A stretch of 64,000 nt of DNA from Chryseobacterium vrystaatense. GTDB taxonomy: Bacteria > Bacteroidota > Bacteroidia > Flavobacteriales > Weeksellaceae. Of this stretch, positions 34,648 through 45,100 are shown piece after piece. Both the position numbers and the translations under genes were made by a program. The DNA lies in assembly GCF_000737765.1 (NCBI RefSeq), contig NZ_JPRI01000001.1, positions 1,096,076 through 1,160,075 on the forward strand. The letters run 5' to 3'. The stretch's first letter is position 1. Each line of letters begins with the position of its first letter. Below the pieces are notes generated by a model. It did not search any database and had not been told where the DNA came from. It worked only from the letters and a program-made list of their open reading frames with translations.

Positions 34648-35786
34648 TAGCAAACCGTTAATAGAGCACAAGAGTAAGCGAATCTTCCACTTTCAGGAAC
34701 ACACAGCAATACTTTTTCGCCTTTTTTCAATGTTCCTGAATTCATTAATTCTTCCAGTGCCACAAAGATAGAACCTGCTCCGATGTTTCCAATGTCAGAA
34801 AGGTTATAGAACCATTTTTCTGCAGGGAAATCCATTCCTTTTTTAGCAAATTCATCTTTTAGGCCATCTTTAAAATAGCCGGAAGAGATATGTGCCAGAA
34901 CGTGGTCAATCTTTTCAGGATCCAGGTTATGTTTGTCAAAAGAAGATCTTAAGCTTTCTGCTCCTTTTACCAGAATATATTTATCCAGAATTTTGGTGTC
35001 TTGCTTTATAGCAAAGATAGACTGCTTCAACCATTCATCAGAAGGGTAGTCTGCCCATGATTTAAGGCTTCCGTCTTCCTGTTTGTCACATCCTGCATAC
35101 ATACATGCTTCGATCTCGTGAGCATAAGAGTAAAAATCAATAAACTCTATTTTTAAAGAAATTCCGTTTTCTCTTGGTTTGTTTTCAAGAAGGAATGCAC
35201 CTGCACCATCAGAAAGCATCCATCTCAGGAATTCTCTTTTGAAGGCAACGATTGGTCTTTCTTCCAGTACTTTTAAATTTTCAGCTTCATGGTTGAATTT
35301 ATCGGCTGTCATCCATGCTGACATTCTCTCGGATCCTGCACATACAGCATTTTCATTGACACCTGCCTTTACGGAAAGAAATCCGTAGTTAAGGGCATTC
35401 ATCCCGGAGTTGCATAAACCTGTAGCCGTATTAATTTCAATAGATTTGCCGATATTCAGTTCACCATGAACCATTGAAGCATGAGAAGGCTGCATTTGAT
35501 CCGGGGAAGTAGTTCCTACGGATAACAGTTTCATGTCTTCTTTTTTGAAATTTTCATCGAATAGTCCTTCTACAGCTTTTGCTGTCAACTGTGCATTGGT
35601 GTGAGTAGGATTTCCTTCTTTGTCCAAAGCATAGTATCTTGTTGTGATCTTGTTGTTTCTTAAAATCAATGATTTTGCTTTAGAAGGAGCGTCATTTATC
35701 AGACCAAGATAAGTCTCCATTTCATCATTTGATACCGGGTTATTAGGTAAGTATGTTGATGCTTTTGTTATAAATACGTCGTACAT
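34647..35786 (-). CDS. darB: dialkylresorcinol-forming ketosynthase DarB (KAS III type)
   Basis: A 379-residue FabH-like ketosynthase with Cys125 (TATGLCNSGMNA), His299 (VLAHISSGYF) and Asn334 (SDIGNIGAGS), the expected KAS III triad. DarB proteins condense two 3-oxoacyl thioesters (or an oxoacyl with an enoyl unit) to the carboxylated cyclohexenone precursor of dialkylresorcinols. Here that supplies the resorcinol half of flexirubin. The assignment rests on the KAS III signature plus its tight linkage (1 nt) to the flavodoxin-like DarA. It overlaps the next gene by one base (TAATG). Confidence 0.87.
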   Translation of the reverse strand: MYDVFITKASTYLPNNPVSNDEMETYLGLINDAPSKAKSLILRNNKITTRYYALDKEGNPTHTNAQLTAKAVEGLFDENFKKEDMKLLSVGTTSPDQMQPSHASMVHGELNIGKSIEINTATGLCNSGMNALNYGFLSVKAGVNENAVCAGSERMSAWMTADKFNHEAENLKVLEERPIVAFKREFLRWMLSDGAGAFLLENKPRENGISLKIEFIDFYSYAHEIEACMYAGCDKQEDGSLKSWADYPSDEWLKQSIFAIKQDTKILDKYILVKGAESLRSSFDKHNLDPEKIDHVLAHISSGYFKDGLKDEFAKKGMDFPAEKWFYNLSDIGNIGAGSIFVALEELMNSGTLKKGEKVLLCVPESGRFAYSCALLTVC

Positions 35787-35787
35787 T

Positions 35788-36702
35788 CTATTTTAAATTA
35801 ATTCCTTGTAAATATCTTTTTTGTTTTTGTCTTTTAGACCAAAATATAGGGGTTGTCAGTAAGTGTAAAACTAAGACGATAGGTGAGATAATCCATATCG
35901 CAGCCATCAAATATACCTTAAAGAATTTTATCAGCAATGGGCGTTTCTCTTTTTTCTTAATAATCAGATTAGACCATATGGTGAATATCTTGTTTCCTAC
36001 TTTTTCTACTCTTACCAGGAAGGCACGGATCTCTACTGCTCCGTTCTTTACCAGATCAGGCTGCAAATCAGATAGGTTTCCACTGCTGAAATGCTTTTCA
36101 ATAATGCTGCCATATTTTACAGATCCTGAAATTTCTTCATCCGAAACTCCGGCAGCAGGAAGCATTCCTGATTTTTCTTTCTGCCCTGTGGTCAGCCAGC
36201 GTAAGATGGTAAGTACACTGGTATAATTATCATGCCTGTCTACTAAAGCAATATTTCCTGCCAATTTTGCTCCCAGATCTTTCAAATACACTTTCAGTTT
36301 CTCCTGAGAAAGCATCCACATATTTCTCGTCCCGGAAATAGTAACCACATCCGTGCCTTTCAGTATTTTTTCTGCAAAACTGCTCTTTAAAAAAGAGATG
36401 ATAGGAATAGAAGGGGTAAGATACCATACCTGATATCCGAATAAAACAAGGTCATACTTTTTGTTCAGGATCTCTTCAGAAGGAGGAAAGATTTCTTTAG
36501 GAATCTGAAGATAGGATTCAGGAAATGTATTGAAGAAAACATCGCCCGGCCAGGGAAAGGGAAAGTCCTCTTTCAGCTGAATATTATAATAGGTAACGTC
36601 ATATTCTTCCTTTTTGTTTTCAAAAGGTTTAGCTATATTTTTCACAATCTCTTCCAGTTGGCCGGTTTGTGAATAGTAGATTATGAGTATGTTTTTTTTC
36701 AT
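35788..36702 (-). CDS. darA: flavodoxin-like DarA (dialkylresorcinol aromatase/condensing enzyme)
   Basis: A 304-residue protein. The N-terminal 190 residues form a flavodoxin-like FMN fold (NILIIYYSQTGQLEEIVKNI with the phosphate loop SQTGQ; VVTISGTRNMWM). The C-terminal part has one or two hydrophobic segments (about residues 262-285). DarA oxidises and aromatises the cyclic product made by DarB to the dialkylresorcinol. The gene lies immediately upstream of darB, the usual arrangement, and downstream of the MMPL fusion. Confidence 0.87.
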   Translation of the reverse strand: MKKNILIIYYSQTGQLEEIVKNIAKPFENKKEEYDVTYYNIQLKEDFPFPWPGDVFFNTFPESYLQIPKEIFPPSEEILNKKYDLVLFGYQVWYLTPSIPIISFLKSSFAEKILKGTDVVTISGTRNMWMLSQEKLKVYLKDLGAKLAGNIALVDRHDNYTSVLTILRWLTTGQKEKSGMLPAAGVSDEEISGSVKYGSIIEKHFSSGNLSDLQPDLVKNGAVEIRAFLVRVEKVGNKIFTIWSNLIIKKKEKRPLLIKFFKVYLMAAIWIISPIVLVLHLLTTPIFWSKRQKQKRYLQGINLK

Positions 36703-36745
36703 TAATATTCTTTAGCGATTACAAAAATATGCTTTTCATATTTAT

Positions 36746-39700
36746 TTAGTGTTTTTTGAATATTTTTATTCCTTTTGAATTAAATTCTTGATAATAATCT
36801 TTATTATCGAGTTCTTGGCGAACTGCATTAAGGAATATGATCGTTTCAGGAATTGTCTCCAGTGTATTAATATCAAAATTTTGATCAGAAACCAAAAGTA
36901 CATCAATCTTTTTATGGACCTCTGAAACGGTATTGATATAATGTAACTTTCTTCTTTTTACGAGATAAGTCTGCATTGCTGTTTGTCTTCTTTCTTCATC
37001 TTTAATGAATGAGAAAACTCTTCTCTCCGCCTGATAAAGAGTCAAAAGAATATCTTTCTGGCCAAAATCACCTGCCATATGCAGGATCGATGCATCCTTT
37101 GAAATATGCTTGTTTAATTCAAAATAAACAGATTTGTTAGCATTGAAATCATCCTTCACTTCTTTTACCACTTCACTGTCTTTAAATAAGTAACTTAAGA
37201 ATAATTTTTTTCTGAAATAATTTTCATCTTCCAGCTCATTTCTAAGTTCTGCAAACTTCTCTCTGAAACAGGCATTGATCTTTTTCGTTCTTTCAGAATA
37301 GTTTTCTCCGAAACTCAAATCATCTTTACTGATTCTTTCCCCTACTTTTACGGTGATACTTCCGTCGTAGATGATAAAATCTCCTTTTGGCAGTACTTCA
37401 GAATTTCCATGAATATATAAAGGAAGTATATCTAATCCGAACTGTTCAGCCAGATAAAAAGCTCCTTTGTGGAATCTTTTTACATCATTGGTATAAGAGC
37501 GCTCTGCTTCCGGGAAAACGACCAGAGAATACCCCTGATCGATTTTTTCTTTCAGTTTTTCCATACCGTTCTCAATTCCTTGTGAGACGGGGTAAAAGCC
37601 CAGTGCCCGTACCAGTTTTCCAAAAACCGGAGACTCATATACCCAGTCATTGACCAGATAAATGATTTTATGGGTTGCCATCGCAATGGCCAGTGTATCA
37701 AGAAAAGAAGTGTGGTTGGCAATGATGACTGCCGGTCTGCTAAAATCTTCTGAAGGATTTTTAATGACTCTCTTTCTTACAAAGGGGCTTATGTATAATA
37801 CAGAGGTTAAAAATTTAGCTAAAATCAATTTGATGACATCTAAAGTTTTCCCTTTTGATCTTTTGATAAAAACACTTCCGATCAGTGAAAAGACCAAGCC
37901 TCCCAATCCATAATAAAAGAATGAAATGATACATCTTAAAAATAGCCTGAAAGTAATAGGCGAAAGTCCTTTCTTTGCCCTGTTCGTGATCAGTAATCTA
38001 AACCAGAAAGGATAGAGGGTTGAGGTAATGATGATCACAGAAAACATTCCGATCAGTGCTACCAGTGCCAATGAATGCAGAGCAGGATGTTTGGCGAAAA
38101 TTAAAGAACCGATCGATAAAATCGTTGTGAAAACAGCAAGGATAATCGAAGTTCTGTAAGTCGGAAGCTCATTTTTTCCTGTGGTATGTTCCTTCTGCAT
38201 TGCTTTCGTCAGAAATATGCTGAAATCATCTCCCACACCAAATACCAGTGTACAAACCACTGTACTGAAAATATTCAGTTCCAGCCCCAGAAAATACAGA
38301 ATGCCTGCCGTAACAACTCCTGTCAGGACTATTGGAAACATAGTGAGGACTGTAAGTTCAAAATTCCTGAAAAAAACAATAATCGTCAGAACGATAGCCA
38401 GAAGAGAATAGTTGATCAGCGTGCTGAAATCCCTTTTCAACAGACCTAAAAAGTTTTCATTCATCTGTTGACGGTCGATAGCAAGCGCATCATGGTTCTT
38501 TTCGACGTCTTTTATGAAGGTGTCTCTTTTTCTTTCGTCCAGTTTTACAACATTGGAAACAGTATAAAATCCATTTTCACTGCTCAGGAACTCTGAGATC
38601 TGTAATGCTTTTATTTTCTCATATTCCTTGAGACTTAACGCGGTATAATTTTTATTTAAAACCGCATTAAAATTGTCAAAAGCACTGCTGTTGAAGCCAA
38701 ATTGAGTTCCGCTGTTCACAAGTTCTGAAATGGTATGGTTCTTTTTATTGGTATCCCAGAATCTGTTCCAAACTTCAATTCTCTGTTTCTGATCTTTTTC
38801 AGAAAGAACAACATTGCCGAGCGAACTGTAGCTTAAAATTTTTCCCTCCTTTTTTTCTTTCTCCAGAAAGCTGCTCAGTCTTGAGTTTCTGGCCAGTGCT
38901 TCTTCCTCAGAGTCTCCGTAAGAAATCGTATAAATGGATTTTGAAGTAATGTCAGAGAGTTTTTGCAGTTTAGCCTCGCTTATTTTTAATTCTTTGGGTA
39001 TATAATTAAGATCACCAATGTCTTCATTGAATCCTACATGCCTGAATCCAAACAGGCAGGCAATGATAATAACGGAACAGCCAATGATCAGAGGTTTGTT
39101 TTTCTCATATGGATAAGAGCCAATTCTGTCTATAAAATTGGTGCTGTGATTTTCTTCCTTCTGCTTAGGTTTGTAAAGCTGAGGTACAATGATTAATGCA
39201 GTAATGGAAGATAAGATAACCGTAATGGCAGCGAAAAGGCCAAGATCTTTCAGAGCTTCAGAACGGACAAATACCAGACACAGGAAAGAAACCGCAGTTG
39301 TTGCACTGCTCAGTACAATAGGTTGTGTAATCTCTTTGTAAAGTTCTTCGATATTATTGTTATGTTTATAATGTGTAAGAATATGGAGGGCATAATCTAT
39401 GGTAATCCCAATCAGAATGGCACCCACACTCAAAGAAATAGCGGAGATCTTATCTTTAATAAAATAGAGAATCAGAAGAGCAAGCAGTACTGAAAATACA
39501 GTCGGAAGAAATACAATAATAGGAGTGAAGAAATTTCTGAAATAATAGATCAGCAGGATAAGAAGTACCGTCATAGAGATCATGACCGTATTCTGTATAT
39601 CTTTTTTGATTTGTTGTGCATTGGCAACAGCAATCACTGGAGATCCGAAATAGCTGAGTTCAGTCTTTCCTTTGAACTGCTTATTGACAATATCTTTTAT

Positions 39701-40399
39701 CTCATTGAGCGTATTGATGAAAGCTTCATTACCCTTTGTATCGTTGCTTTTGTTTTTTGGTTCAATAAAGAGCAGGAGGTTTTTTCCGTCTTTGGTAACG
39801 ATATAATTATCTTCCAGCTTGAAGTCTTTGCTGATGTTCAGGGCATTTAATTTCTTGATCCCCAAATAAGCAATTCCCAATGGATCTTTCTTGATGAAAT
39901 CTTTCGTAACGAGACTTGTTGGCGAAACCAGTGAGACGTAATTATTCTCTACCTGTTTTGAAATGCTGTCTTTCTGAAGTTTTCTCTCAATTTCCTTATA
40001 ATCGTTTTCATCCAGAAAAAGCGGAAGATTCTGATTGACAAAATCAAATGTGTCCGAGATTTCACTGTCGTTCACCTTTCCCTGAATACTGCCTATGTAT
40101 TTTTTTAAAGGTTCAACCTTTTGTAGAAAAGTATCAGCCGTTTCAGAAAGCTGGAAGCTGTCTTCATTGGATTTGTTTTCTATAATCACGATGATCTTGT
40201 CAGAAAAATTGAGCTGTTTAAGAACTTTTGCAGTAAGATCGGATTTTTCATTTTTAGGAATGATCTGGTTGATATCCTCTTCAAAATTGATTTTTGAAGC
40301 AAAAAATCCACATATTACAGCTATTCCTAAAGCAATTACTGCAGAAAGAATTCTGTTTTTAGAGATCAGATAATATAAAAATATAAAAAAACGATGCAT
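36746..40399 (-). CDS. MMPL-family exporter fused to a PlsC-type acyltransferase and a C-terminal Rossmann-like domain
   Basis: A 1217-residue protein. Residues 1-840 are an RND/MMPL exporter with two sets of transmembrane helices: one helix at residues 17-36, a periplasmic domain to about 270, five helices, then the same again. Residues about 870-1085 are a 1-acylglycerol-phosphate acyltransferase domain (ANHTSFLD around residue 895, FPEAERS, HKGAFYLAEQFGLDILP). Residues about 1085-1217 look like a worn Rossmann/methyltransferase fold (ASILHMAGDFGQKDILL). It is the first gene of the darA/darB operon. It probably moves pigment or precursor lipid through the inner membrane and acylates it. Confidence 0.87.
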   Translation of the reverse strand: MHRFFIFLYYLISKNRILSAVIALGIAVICGFFASKINFEEDINQIIPKNEKSDLTAKVLKQLNFSDKIIVIIENKSNEDSFQLSETADTFLQKVEPLKKYIGSIQGKVNDSEISDTFDFVNQNLPLFLDENDYKEIERKLQKDSISKQVENNYVSLVSPTSLVTKDFIKKDPLGIAYLGIKKLNALNISKDFKLEDNYIVTKDGKNLLLFIEPKNKSNDTKGNEAFINTLNEIKDIVNKQFKGKTELSYFGSPVIAVANAQQIKKDIQNTVMISMTVLLILLIYYFRNFFTPIIVFLPTVFSVLLALLILYFIKDKISAISLSVGAILIGITIDYALHILTHYKHNNNIEELYKEITQPIVLSSATTAVSFLCLVFVRSEALKDLGLFAAITVILSSITALIIVPQLYKPKQKEENHSTNFIDRIGSYPYEKNKPLIIGCSVIIIACLFGFRHVGFNEDIGDLNYIPKELKISEAKLQKLSDITSKSIYTISYGDSEEEALARNSRLSSFLEKEKKEGKILSYSSLGNVVLSEKDQKQRIEVWNRFWDTNKKNHTISELVNSGTQFGFNSSAFDNFNAVLNKNYTALSLKEYEKIKALQISEFLSSENGFYTVSNVVKLDERKRDTFIKDVEKNHDALAIDRQQMNENFLGLLKRDFSTLINYSLLAIVLTIIVFFRNFELTVLTMFPIVLTGVVTAGILYFLGLELNIFSTVVCTLVFGVGDDFSIFLTKAMQKEHTTGKNELPTYRTSIILAVFTTILSIGSLIFAKHPALHSLALVALIGMFSVIIITSTLYPFWFRLLITNRAKKGLSPITFRLFLRCIISFFYYGLGGLVFSLIGSVFIKRSKGKTLDVIKLILAKFLTSVLYISPFVRKRVIKNPSEDFSRPAVIIANHTSFLDTLAIAMATHKIIYLVNDWVYESPVFGKLVRALGFYPVSQGIENGMEKLKEKIDQGYSLVVFPEAERSYTNDVKRFHKGAFYLAEQFGLDILPLYIHGNSEVLPKGDFIIYDGSITVKVGERISKDDLSFGENYSERTKKINACFREKFAELRNELEDENYFRKKLFLSYLFKDSEVVKEVKDDFNANKSVYFELNKHISKDASILHMAGDFGQKDILLTLYQAERRVFSFIKDEERRQTAMQTYLVKRRKLHYINTVSEVHKKIDVLLVSDQNFDINTLETIPETIIFLNAVRQELDNKDYYQEFNSKGIKIFKKH

Positions 40400-40420
40400 T
40401 ACATTGTGAAATCAAGTGTG

Positions 40421-40449
40421 CAAATTTAATTTTTTCAGTATTAGTTCAA
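40421..40449 (-). promoter_or_regulatory. promoter of the MMPL-darA-darB operon
   Basis: On the minus strand: -33 TTG (complement of CAA 40447-40449), 18 nt, then TAAATTTG (40428-40421). This fits the Bacteroidota consensus TTG-N17-23-TAnnTTTG closely. It is 21 nt upstream of the ATG at 40399. Confidence 0.72.
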
Positions 40450-40515
40450 AACATTTCGGCTATAAGTTTTGTCTGAAAATCAACAAAATATTCTAGGCAG
40501 AATAAAAAAATATTC

Positions 40516-40523
40516 TACTTTTG
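40516..40523 (+). promoter_or_regulatory. -7 element (TACTTTTG) of the small ORF/EpsG operon
   Basis: TACTTTTG matches TAnnTTTG, 71 nt before the small ORF start at 40595. No -33 TTG at good distance. It diverges from the promoter at 40421-40449. Confidence 0.5.
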
Positions 40524-40594
40524 CAAAAGTTCCCTTTCAAAAAATATATTTTAAACCAATATTATTATTAAAGAAATAAGAATCTGTTTTAGAT

Positions 40595-40738
40595 ATGTTG
40601 AAAAAAAATGATGAAAAAATAGACGGATTTCTATCAATAATAGTACTCCAATTTTCTACTGTCCTGCCTGGCTTATTACGGCTTAGGATATCTTTTCTGC
40701 GCATTGCATTATTTCAAAAAACTATAAAATTAGCATGA
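40595..40738 (+). CDS. small ORF coupled to the EpsG-like gene (47 residues)
   Basis: An ATG-initiated frame of 47 codons ending TGA, whose stop overlaps the ATG of the next gene (ATGA at 40735-40738). The peptide starts MLKKNDEKIDGFLSIIVLQF, then has a hydrophobic middle and a basic end (LRLRISFLRIALF). It could be a small membrane peptide or a leader whose translation controls the polymerase gene. No homologue is known to me, so coding is uncertain. Confidence 0.4.
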   Translation: MLKKNDEKIDGFLSIIVLQFSTVLPGLLRLRISFLRIALFQKTIKLA

Positions 40739-41874
40739 GTTTATTACATCCGTATTTTATAGTGGCCATGTTTTATATGCTATTTTTTAGTGTACAGGAG
40801 GTTTTTGGAAAAAAAGTAGACAAAAAATGGTTTTGGTTTTTAGGGATCTATCTTTTGTTACTGATTGGTTTCCGCGATAATGTGGGACCGGATTACGGAA
40901 GTTACAGAGGATTATACATCTATTCCGATACAAAAAGTTATAGCAGCATATTTTTGAAGATGCTTCATATGGAAGGCTCTGACCATTTGGATGTAGAGTG
41001 GCTGTATACTTTAATTAATAAGATACTGCTGAATGTTTTCGATGCCCCCTTTTATGTTCTTACTTTCATTATAGCGGCTTGTGCCATTTTTTTTAAGATA
41101 GAATATACCGAGGACAATACATTTTATCCCTTTACCTTTACGCTCTTCATGTTTGTTCCTTACTTTTTTGTGGGGGAGAGCGGACAGATCCGGCAGAATC
41201 TCGCGACATTCATTGTTTATTTTGCCATACGGTACATTAAACAGCGGCAACTCTGGCATTACCTGTTCTTTATATTTCTCGCATCGGGAATTCATACAGT
41301 AAGTTATCTGTTTCTGCCCATGTACTGGTTTGCACGTGTGCCATTAAATAAGACCATCATGCTCATCATGATCATCTGCTCTGTGTTTCTCTCTCCGTTT
41401 GAGATTTACAGGGTATTTGGAGATTTTCTGGGAAGTATGGCGTCTGATAATGTTCTTGTAGAAGGTTTAAATGGATATATGGACGAGTCAATAGAAAGAC
41501 TGAATGGCGGTTTCGGAATTCCAGAGGCCATGATGATGATCCTTACATTCTTCCTCTTTGCTTTTGATACCAAAATGAAAAAACTGTATCCATACTATGA
41601 ATACCATCGGAACTATGCAGTAGTCGGAATATGTTTTTATTTTATTTTCAGGAATAATCCCGTGTTCTCATCCAGGTTGGTAGGAGCTTTTATCGGATTT
41701 TCTTATGTGTTGATTCCCAATACAATGTATGTCGTGTCAAGTGTCATGAAAAAGATGATTTATGCTTTTATCATAGCCCTTGTTATATTTAATTTTGTTG
41801 TTTTCTCGGTATTTAATAATATAAAAGTTGGTCGATTTACAATAGAACTTTATAGAAATCATATTCTTCCTTAA
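40735..41874 (+). CDS. EpsG-like membrane polysaccharide polymerase
   Basis: A 379-residue protein with about ten membrane segments and the EpsG-type motifs: GFRDNVGPDYGSYRGLY near residue 46 and GQIRQNLATFIVYFAIRYI near 145. EpsG proteins are Wzy-like and polymerise exopolysaccharide repeat units. It lies at the start of a region with further polysaccharide genes (48596-56066), although topA and a T9SS protein are between. It ends at a good terminator. Confidence 0.85.
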   Translation: MSLLHPYFIVAMFYMLFFSVQEVFGKKVDKKWFWFLGIYLLLLIGFRDNVGPDYGSYRGLYIYSDTKSYSSIFLKMLHMEGSDHLDVEWLYTLINKILLNVFDAPFYVLTFIIAACAIFFKIEYTEDNTFYPFTFTLFMFVPYFFVGESGQIRQNLATFIVYFAIRYIKQRQLWHYLFFIFLASGIHTVSYLFLPMYWFARVPLNKTIMLIMIICSVFLSPFEIYRVFGDFLGSMASDNVLVEGLNGYMDESIERLNGGFGIPEAMMMILTFFLFAFDTKMKKLYPYYEYHRNYAVVGICFYFIFRNNPVFSSRLVGAFIGFSYVLIPNTMYVVSSVMKKMIYAFIIALVIFNFVVFSVFNNIKVGRFTIELYRNHILP

Positions 41875-41904
41875 ATACTTATCTATTGACTTAAATAATA
41901 TATA

Positions 41905-41932
41905 AGGCAGCTCTGAAGCTGTCTTTTTTTTT
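41905..41932 (+). terminator. intrinsic terminator after the EpsG-like gene
   Basis: An 8-bp stem AGGCAGCT / AGCTGTCT with one G-U pair and a CTGA loop, followed by eight T. Confidence 0.8.
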
Positions 41933-41997
41933 GCAGCAGTTTTTTACATTTAAGTGCTTTTTTATAACAGTTATTAAATCATCATTCCATATAAAAA

Positions 41998-42005
41998 TAT
42001 CTTTG
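41998..42005 (+). promoter_or_regulatory. candidate -7 element (TATCTTTG) upstream of the FISUMP gene
   Basis: TATCTTTG matches TAnnTTTG but lies about 165 nt upstream of the ATG at 42172. The AT-rich stretch between (42010-42170) shows no other feature I can support, so this is a weak call. A long leader is possible. Confidence 0.3.
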
Positions 42006-42171
42006 GTAGAGGGAAGGATTGTGTGGTATGTTTTTTTTATTCGTAATATTTAAATATTGCGTTATTATTTGTCATAATGTAAATATGATGTTGTTATTTG
42101 TGGTTTTTGTGTTAAATAATTGTTAAAGGCTTAAAAGTTGTATTTCTTGAATAGCACACAACTTCAAGGAT

Positions 42172-45100
42172 ATGAAAAATTTAGTTAAAAATTTTGCGGC
42201 AATTTTTTGCTTAGTGTCGATTGGTACCTATTCAATGAATAGTAGGGAATTGCAGGAAATCCCTTCTTTGTATAGAGATGCGAAAAAATTAGTAACTGTG
42301 AGTGATACCTTACGTCAGCCTGTTGGCAGAGTTCCTGCCCTGGATTGGACGAAAGCCCCCAACAGCTATATTTTTGACCCCGGTCAAAGCGAAGGTGGTC
42401 TTTTGGTTCCGGTGAAAAAGGCTTATGTTATGTGGATGGATGATAAACTCATCAGGGATGGCGGAATTCCTTCCGGTAAAGTAACCGCCGATGTACTGTG
42501 GGAGGATGTCCATGGTCTTATCAAATCCGGAACGCGCTATTCTCTTGAGATTCTGGATTCTGACCAGAATGCTAAAATAAAAGTTCCCATTAACAAAACA
42601 AAAAAGGGAAATGCCGTTATCGCTTTCAGAGTGGATGGTGAGATCTACTGGAGCTGGCATATTTGGGTTACCGACGATCCTTCAAACGGATCAACTTACA
42701 AAAGTTTTAATAATATTACAAGGATGAAGGCAGACGGAACTGTTGAGCCAATTCCAGACTCAGACTGGAAATGGATGGACCGTAACCTGGGCGCTCTGAG
42801 TAGTTCTATCACTTCTTCAGACTGGAACCGAAGCATAGGTCTTCTTTATCAATGGGGACGGAAGGACCCGATACCTCCTTTAGTGACAAGAGGAAATGAT
42901 TTCTATGAAGTATCAGGTTCGGTGGGAAGAGTCAGACATAGAGGAGCGAAGAATTTCACCAATGCAGTCAGTATTGATAATCTCACGAAGTTTGTTCCGC
43001 TTTCCAGTGCTGAAGTGAGTAAAAACATCAGGCTGGCTGTTAAGAATCCATTAAGTCTCATCTATGTAAATAAAGATGATAATACCGGTCAGGCATACTA
43101 CAACAATAATCTCAACCTTCCGGTCAATTGGTTCGGGCGTTCTGCCGGAATAGAAGATAGCAGGCTTTCGGAGCTTAATCTCTGGTCGGATAATTCGCAG
43201 GGAAGGATCAGTGCCAACTACAATATGGAAGAAAGTGCGCAGCCTTACAGAGATAAATCTCCCTATGATCCATGTCCCAATGGCTGGAGGATGCCATCGA
43301 TGTTGATCGCGAATTTAGGCTCTCAGTCGTATGCAGACGATATCAGGATAGATTTTTCACCTTTTGGGGTCAGAACGAATATGTCTAAAAACCTTTTTGA
43401 AACAAATAAATATCATATTATTAAACCTACGGATGCTGGAGTTCCTGTGTTTATGACAGGATTTCGAATTTATCCTAATCTGGGATTTGATCTTTCCAAT
43501 GCCGGTGGAAATAATATGGGCGTTTTTCCCGGTACGGGTCAGCTGATCAGAAATGCACACCAGGGACAGTATACAGATCAGCATCATATTGCTTTATGGA
43601 CGGCGACGATGGCGAGACACTTTGATGCATCCCCGGCCGTCATTACCAGAGGACTTTATATGATCCCTGATAAGGGGCAGCCGGATATTCCCGATCCTGA
43701 TTATCCAAATATTAAAGGAAGGTATTTTTATATGCCAATGTCTGGAATGTATACCTCCGAAGCCAACGGCTGCCGATGTATTAAAGATCCGCTTTATGTT
43801 GTGAACAGATATGATTTCCCTTCTGAATACTTTGCAGCCCCATTGGAAGAATACAGGGAAGGAATTAATAATCCCAATACCTATCAGGCGGTTAAGGATG
43901 CGCAGCTTTTTACCGTTGAAATTCCCGTATGTAAGGCTTTTTCCGTTCAGAGTCAACTTCTGAATAATCAGGAAATCCTTAATCCTTCAAGCTTTAACAG
44001 TTTAAAAGCAAATGTATTGTGGACGACCAATACAACTCTGATTAACAGGATAAGTATTGTTAATCCATCTCCCTCTTCATTACAAAGTATCAGCAACTCA
44101 AAAATTTTAGTGGAAATAAGGCCCAATCAAAGTGGAAATGCGGTAGTGACGCTTCATAATGGAAGTATTTACTCACCGGTATACTGGAGCTGGCATATCT
44201 GGATTACTGATTCTTCTGTAGGAACCTTTAACTATACTACAGAGTCTCCTGTATCAGAAGCTGTAAATTATGTGAATTATGTAAACAAAGCAGACGCAGT
44301 GATGCAGACAGAGTTCATGGATAGAAATCTTGGAGCGGTTGATACTTTTCCTATGGTTGCCAATGGGCTTTCTCCTACCACTGCAGAGCTTGCTAAAATA
44401 AGAGCCTCTACAGGGATGCATTATCAGTGGGGAAGAAAAGACCCGATTCCGACGTTTCAATATGCCGACAACAAAGCATCTTTTAATGTGTTTTTGGGAA
44501 CAGCAGCAGATAACGGAACGGTTTCATATACAACACTGACTCCCGCTACGTATAATAATATGTCTGGAAATTATATTGTTCCTTACAATACTTATGCTGC
44601 TGCAAATGTACAGAGCACAGACCGTCCGGCAGATAAATTAGCCAAAGTGATCTCTTACTCTGTTAAAAATCCCCTGGTGTATATGATTCCCAGTTCTTTT
44701 GCTCCGTATAATAATGTAACACCTAATTACACCAACGGAACGGACTGGCTGTCAGATGAACCAAACCTGGCTCCTGACAGGTGGGGAAGAGGAGGGAAGA
44801 AGTCTCCCTTTGATCCGTGCCCGGAAGGCTGGAGGATTCCCGACCTTAGCAGTGTAGCTCTGATTTCCAATCAGGATTTTGGACAGTCACCATGGTATAA
44901 AAAAGATAAAAACATAGCCACATTTTATAATGCAAGTACAGATTATTCTGCTACCAGAGTAAGGAATCCTTCCACGACCTCTACGATTGGATATATGTTT
45001 TTGGGAGGTTCATACAAGGTTGGTAACTTTCCGGATTCCGGGTCACGTGGATTCAGAAGTGTTCTTGCGAATCAATCTCCGCAGGGAACTTTTAATACAG

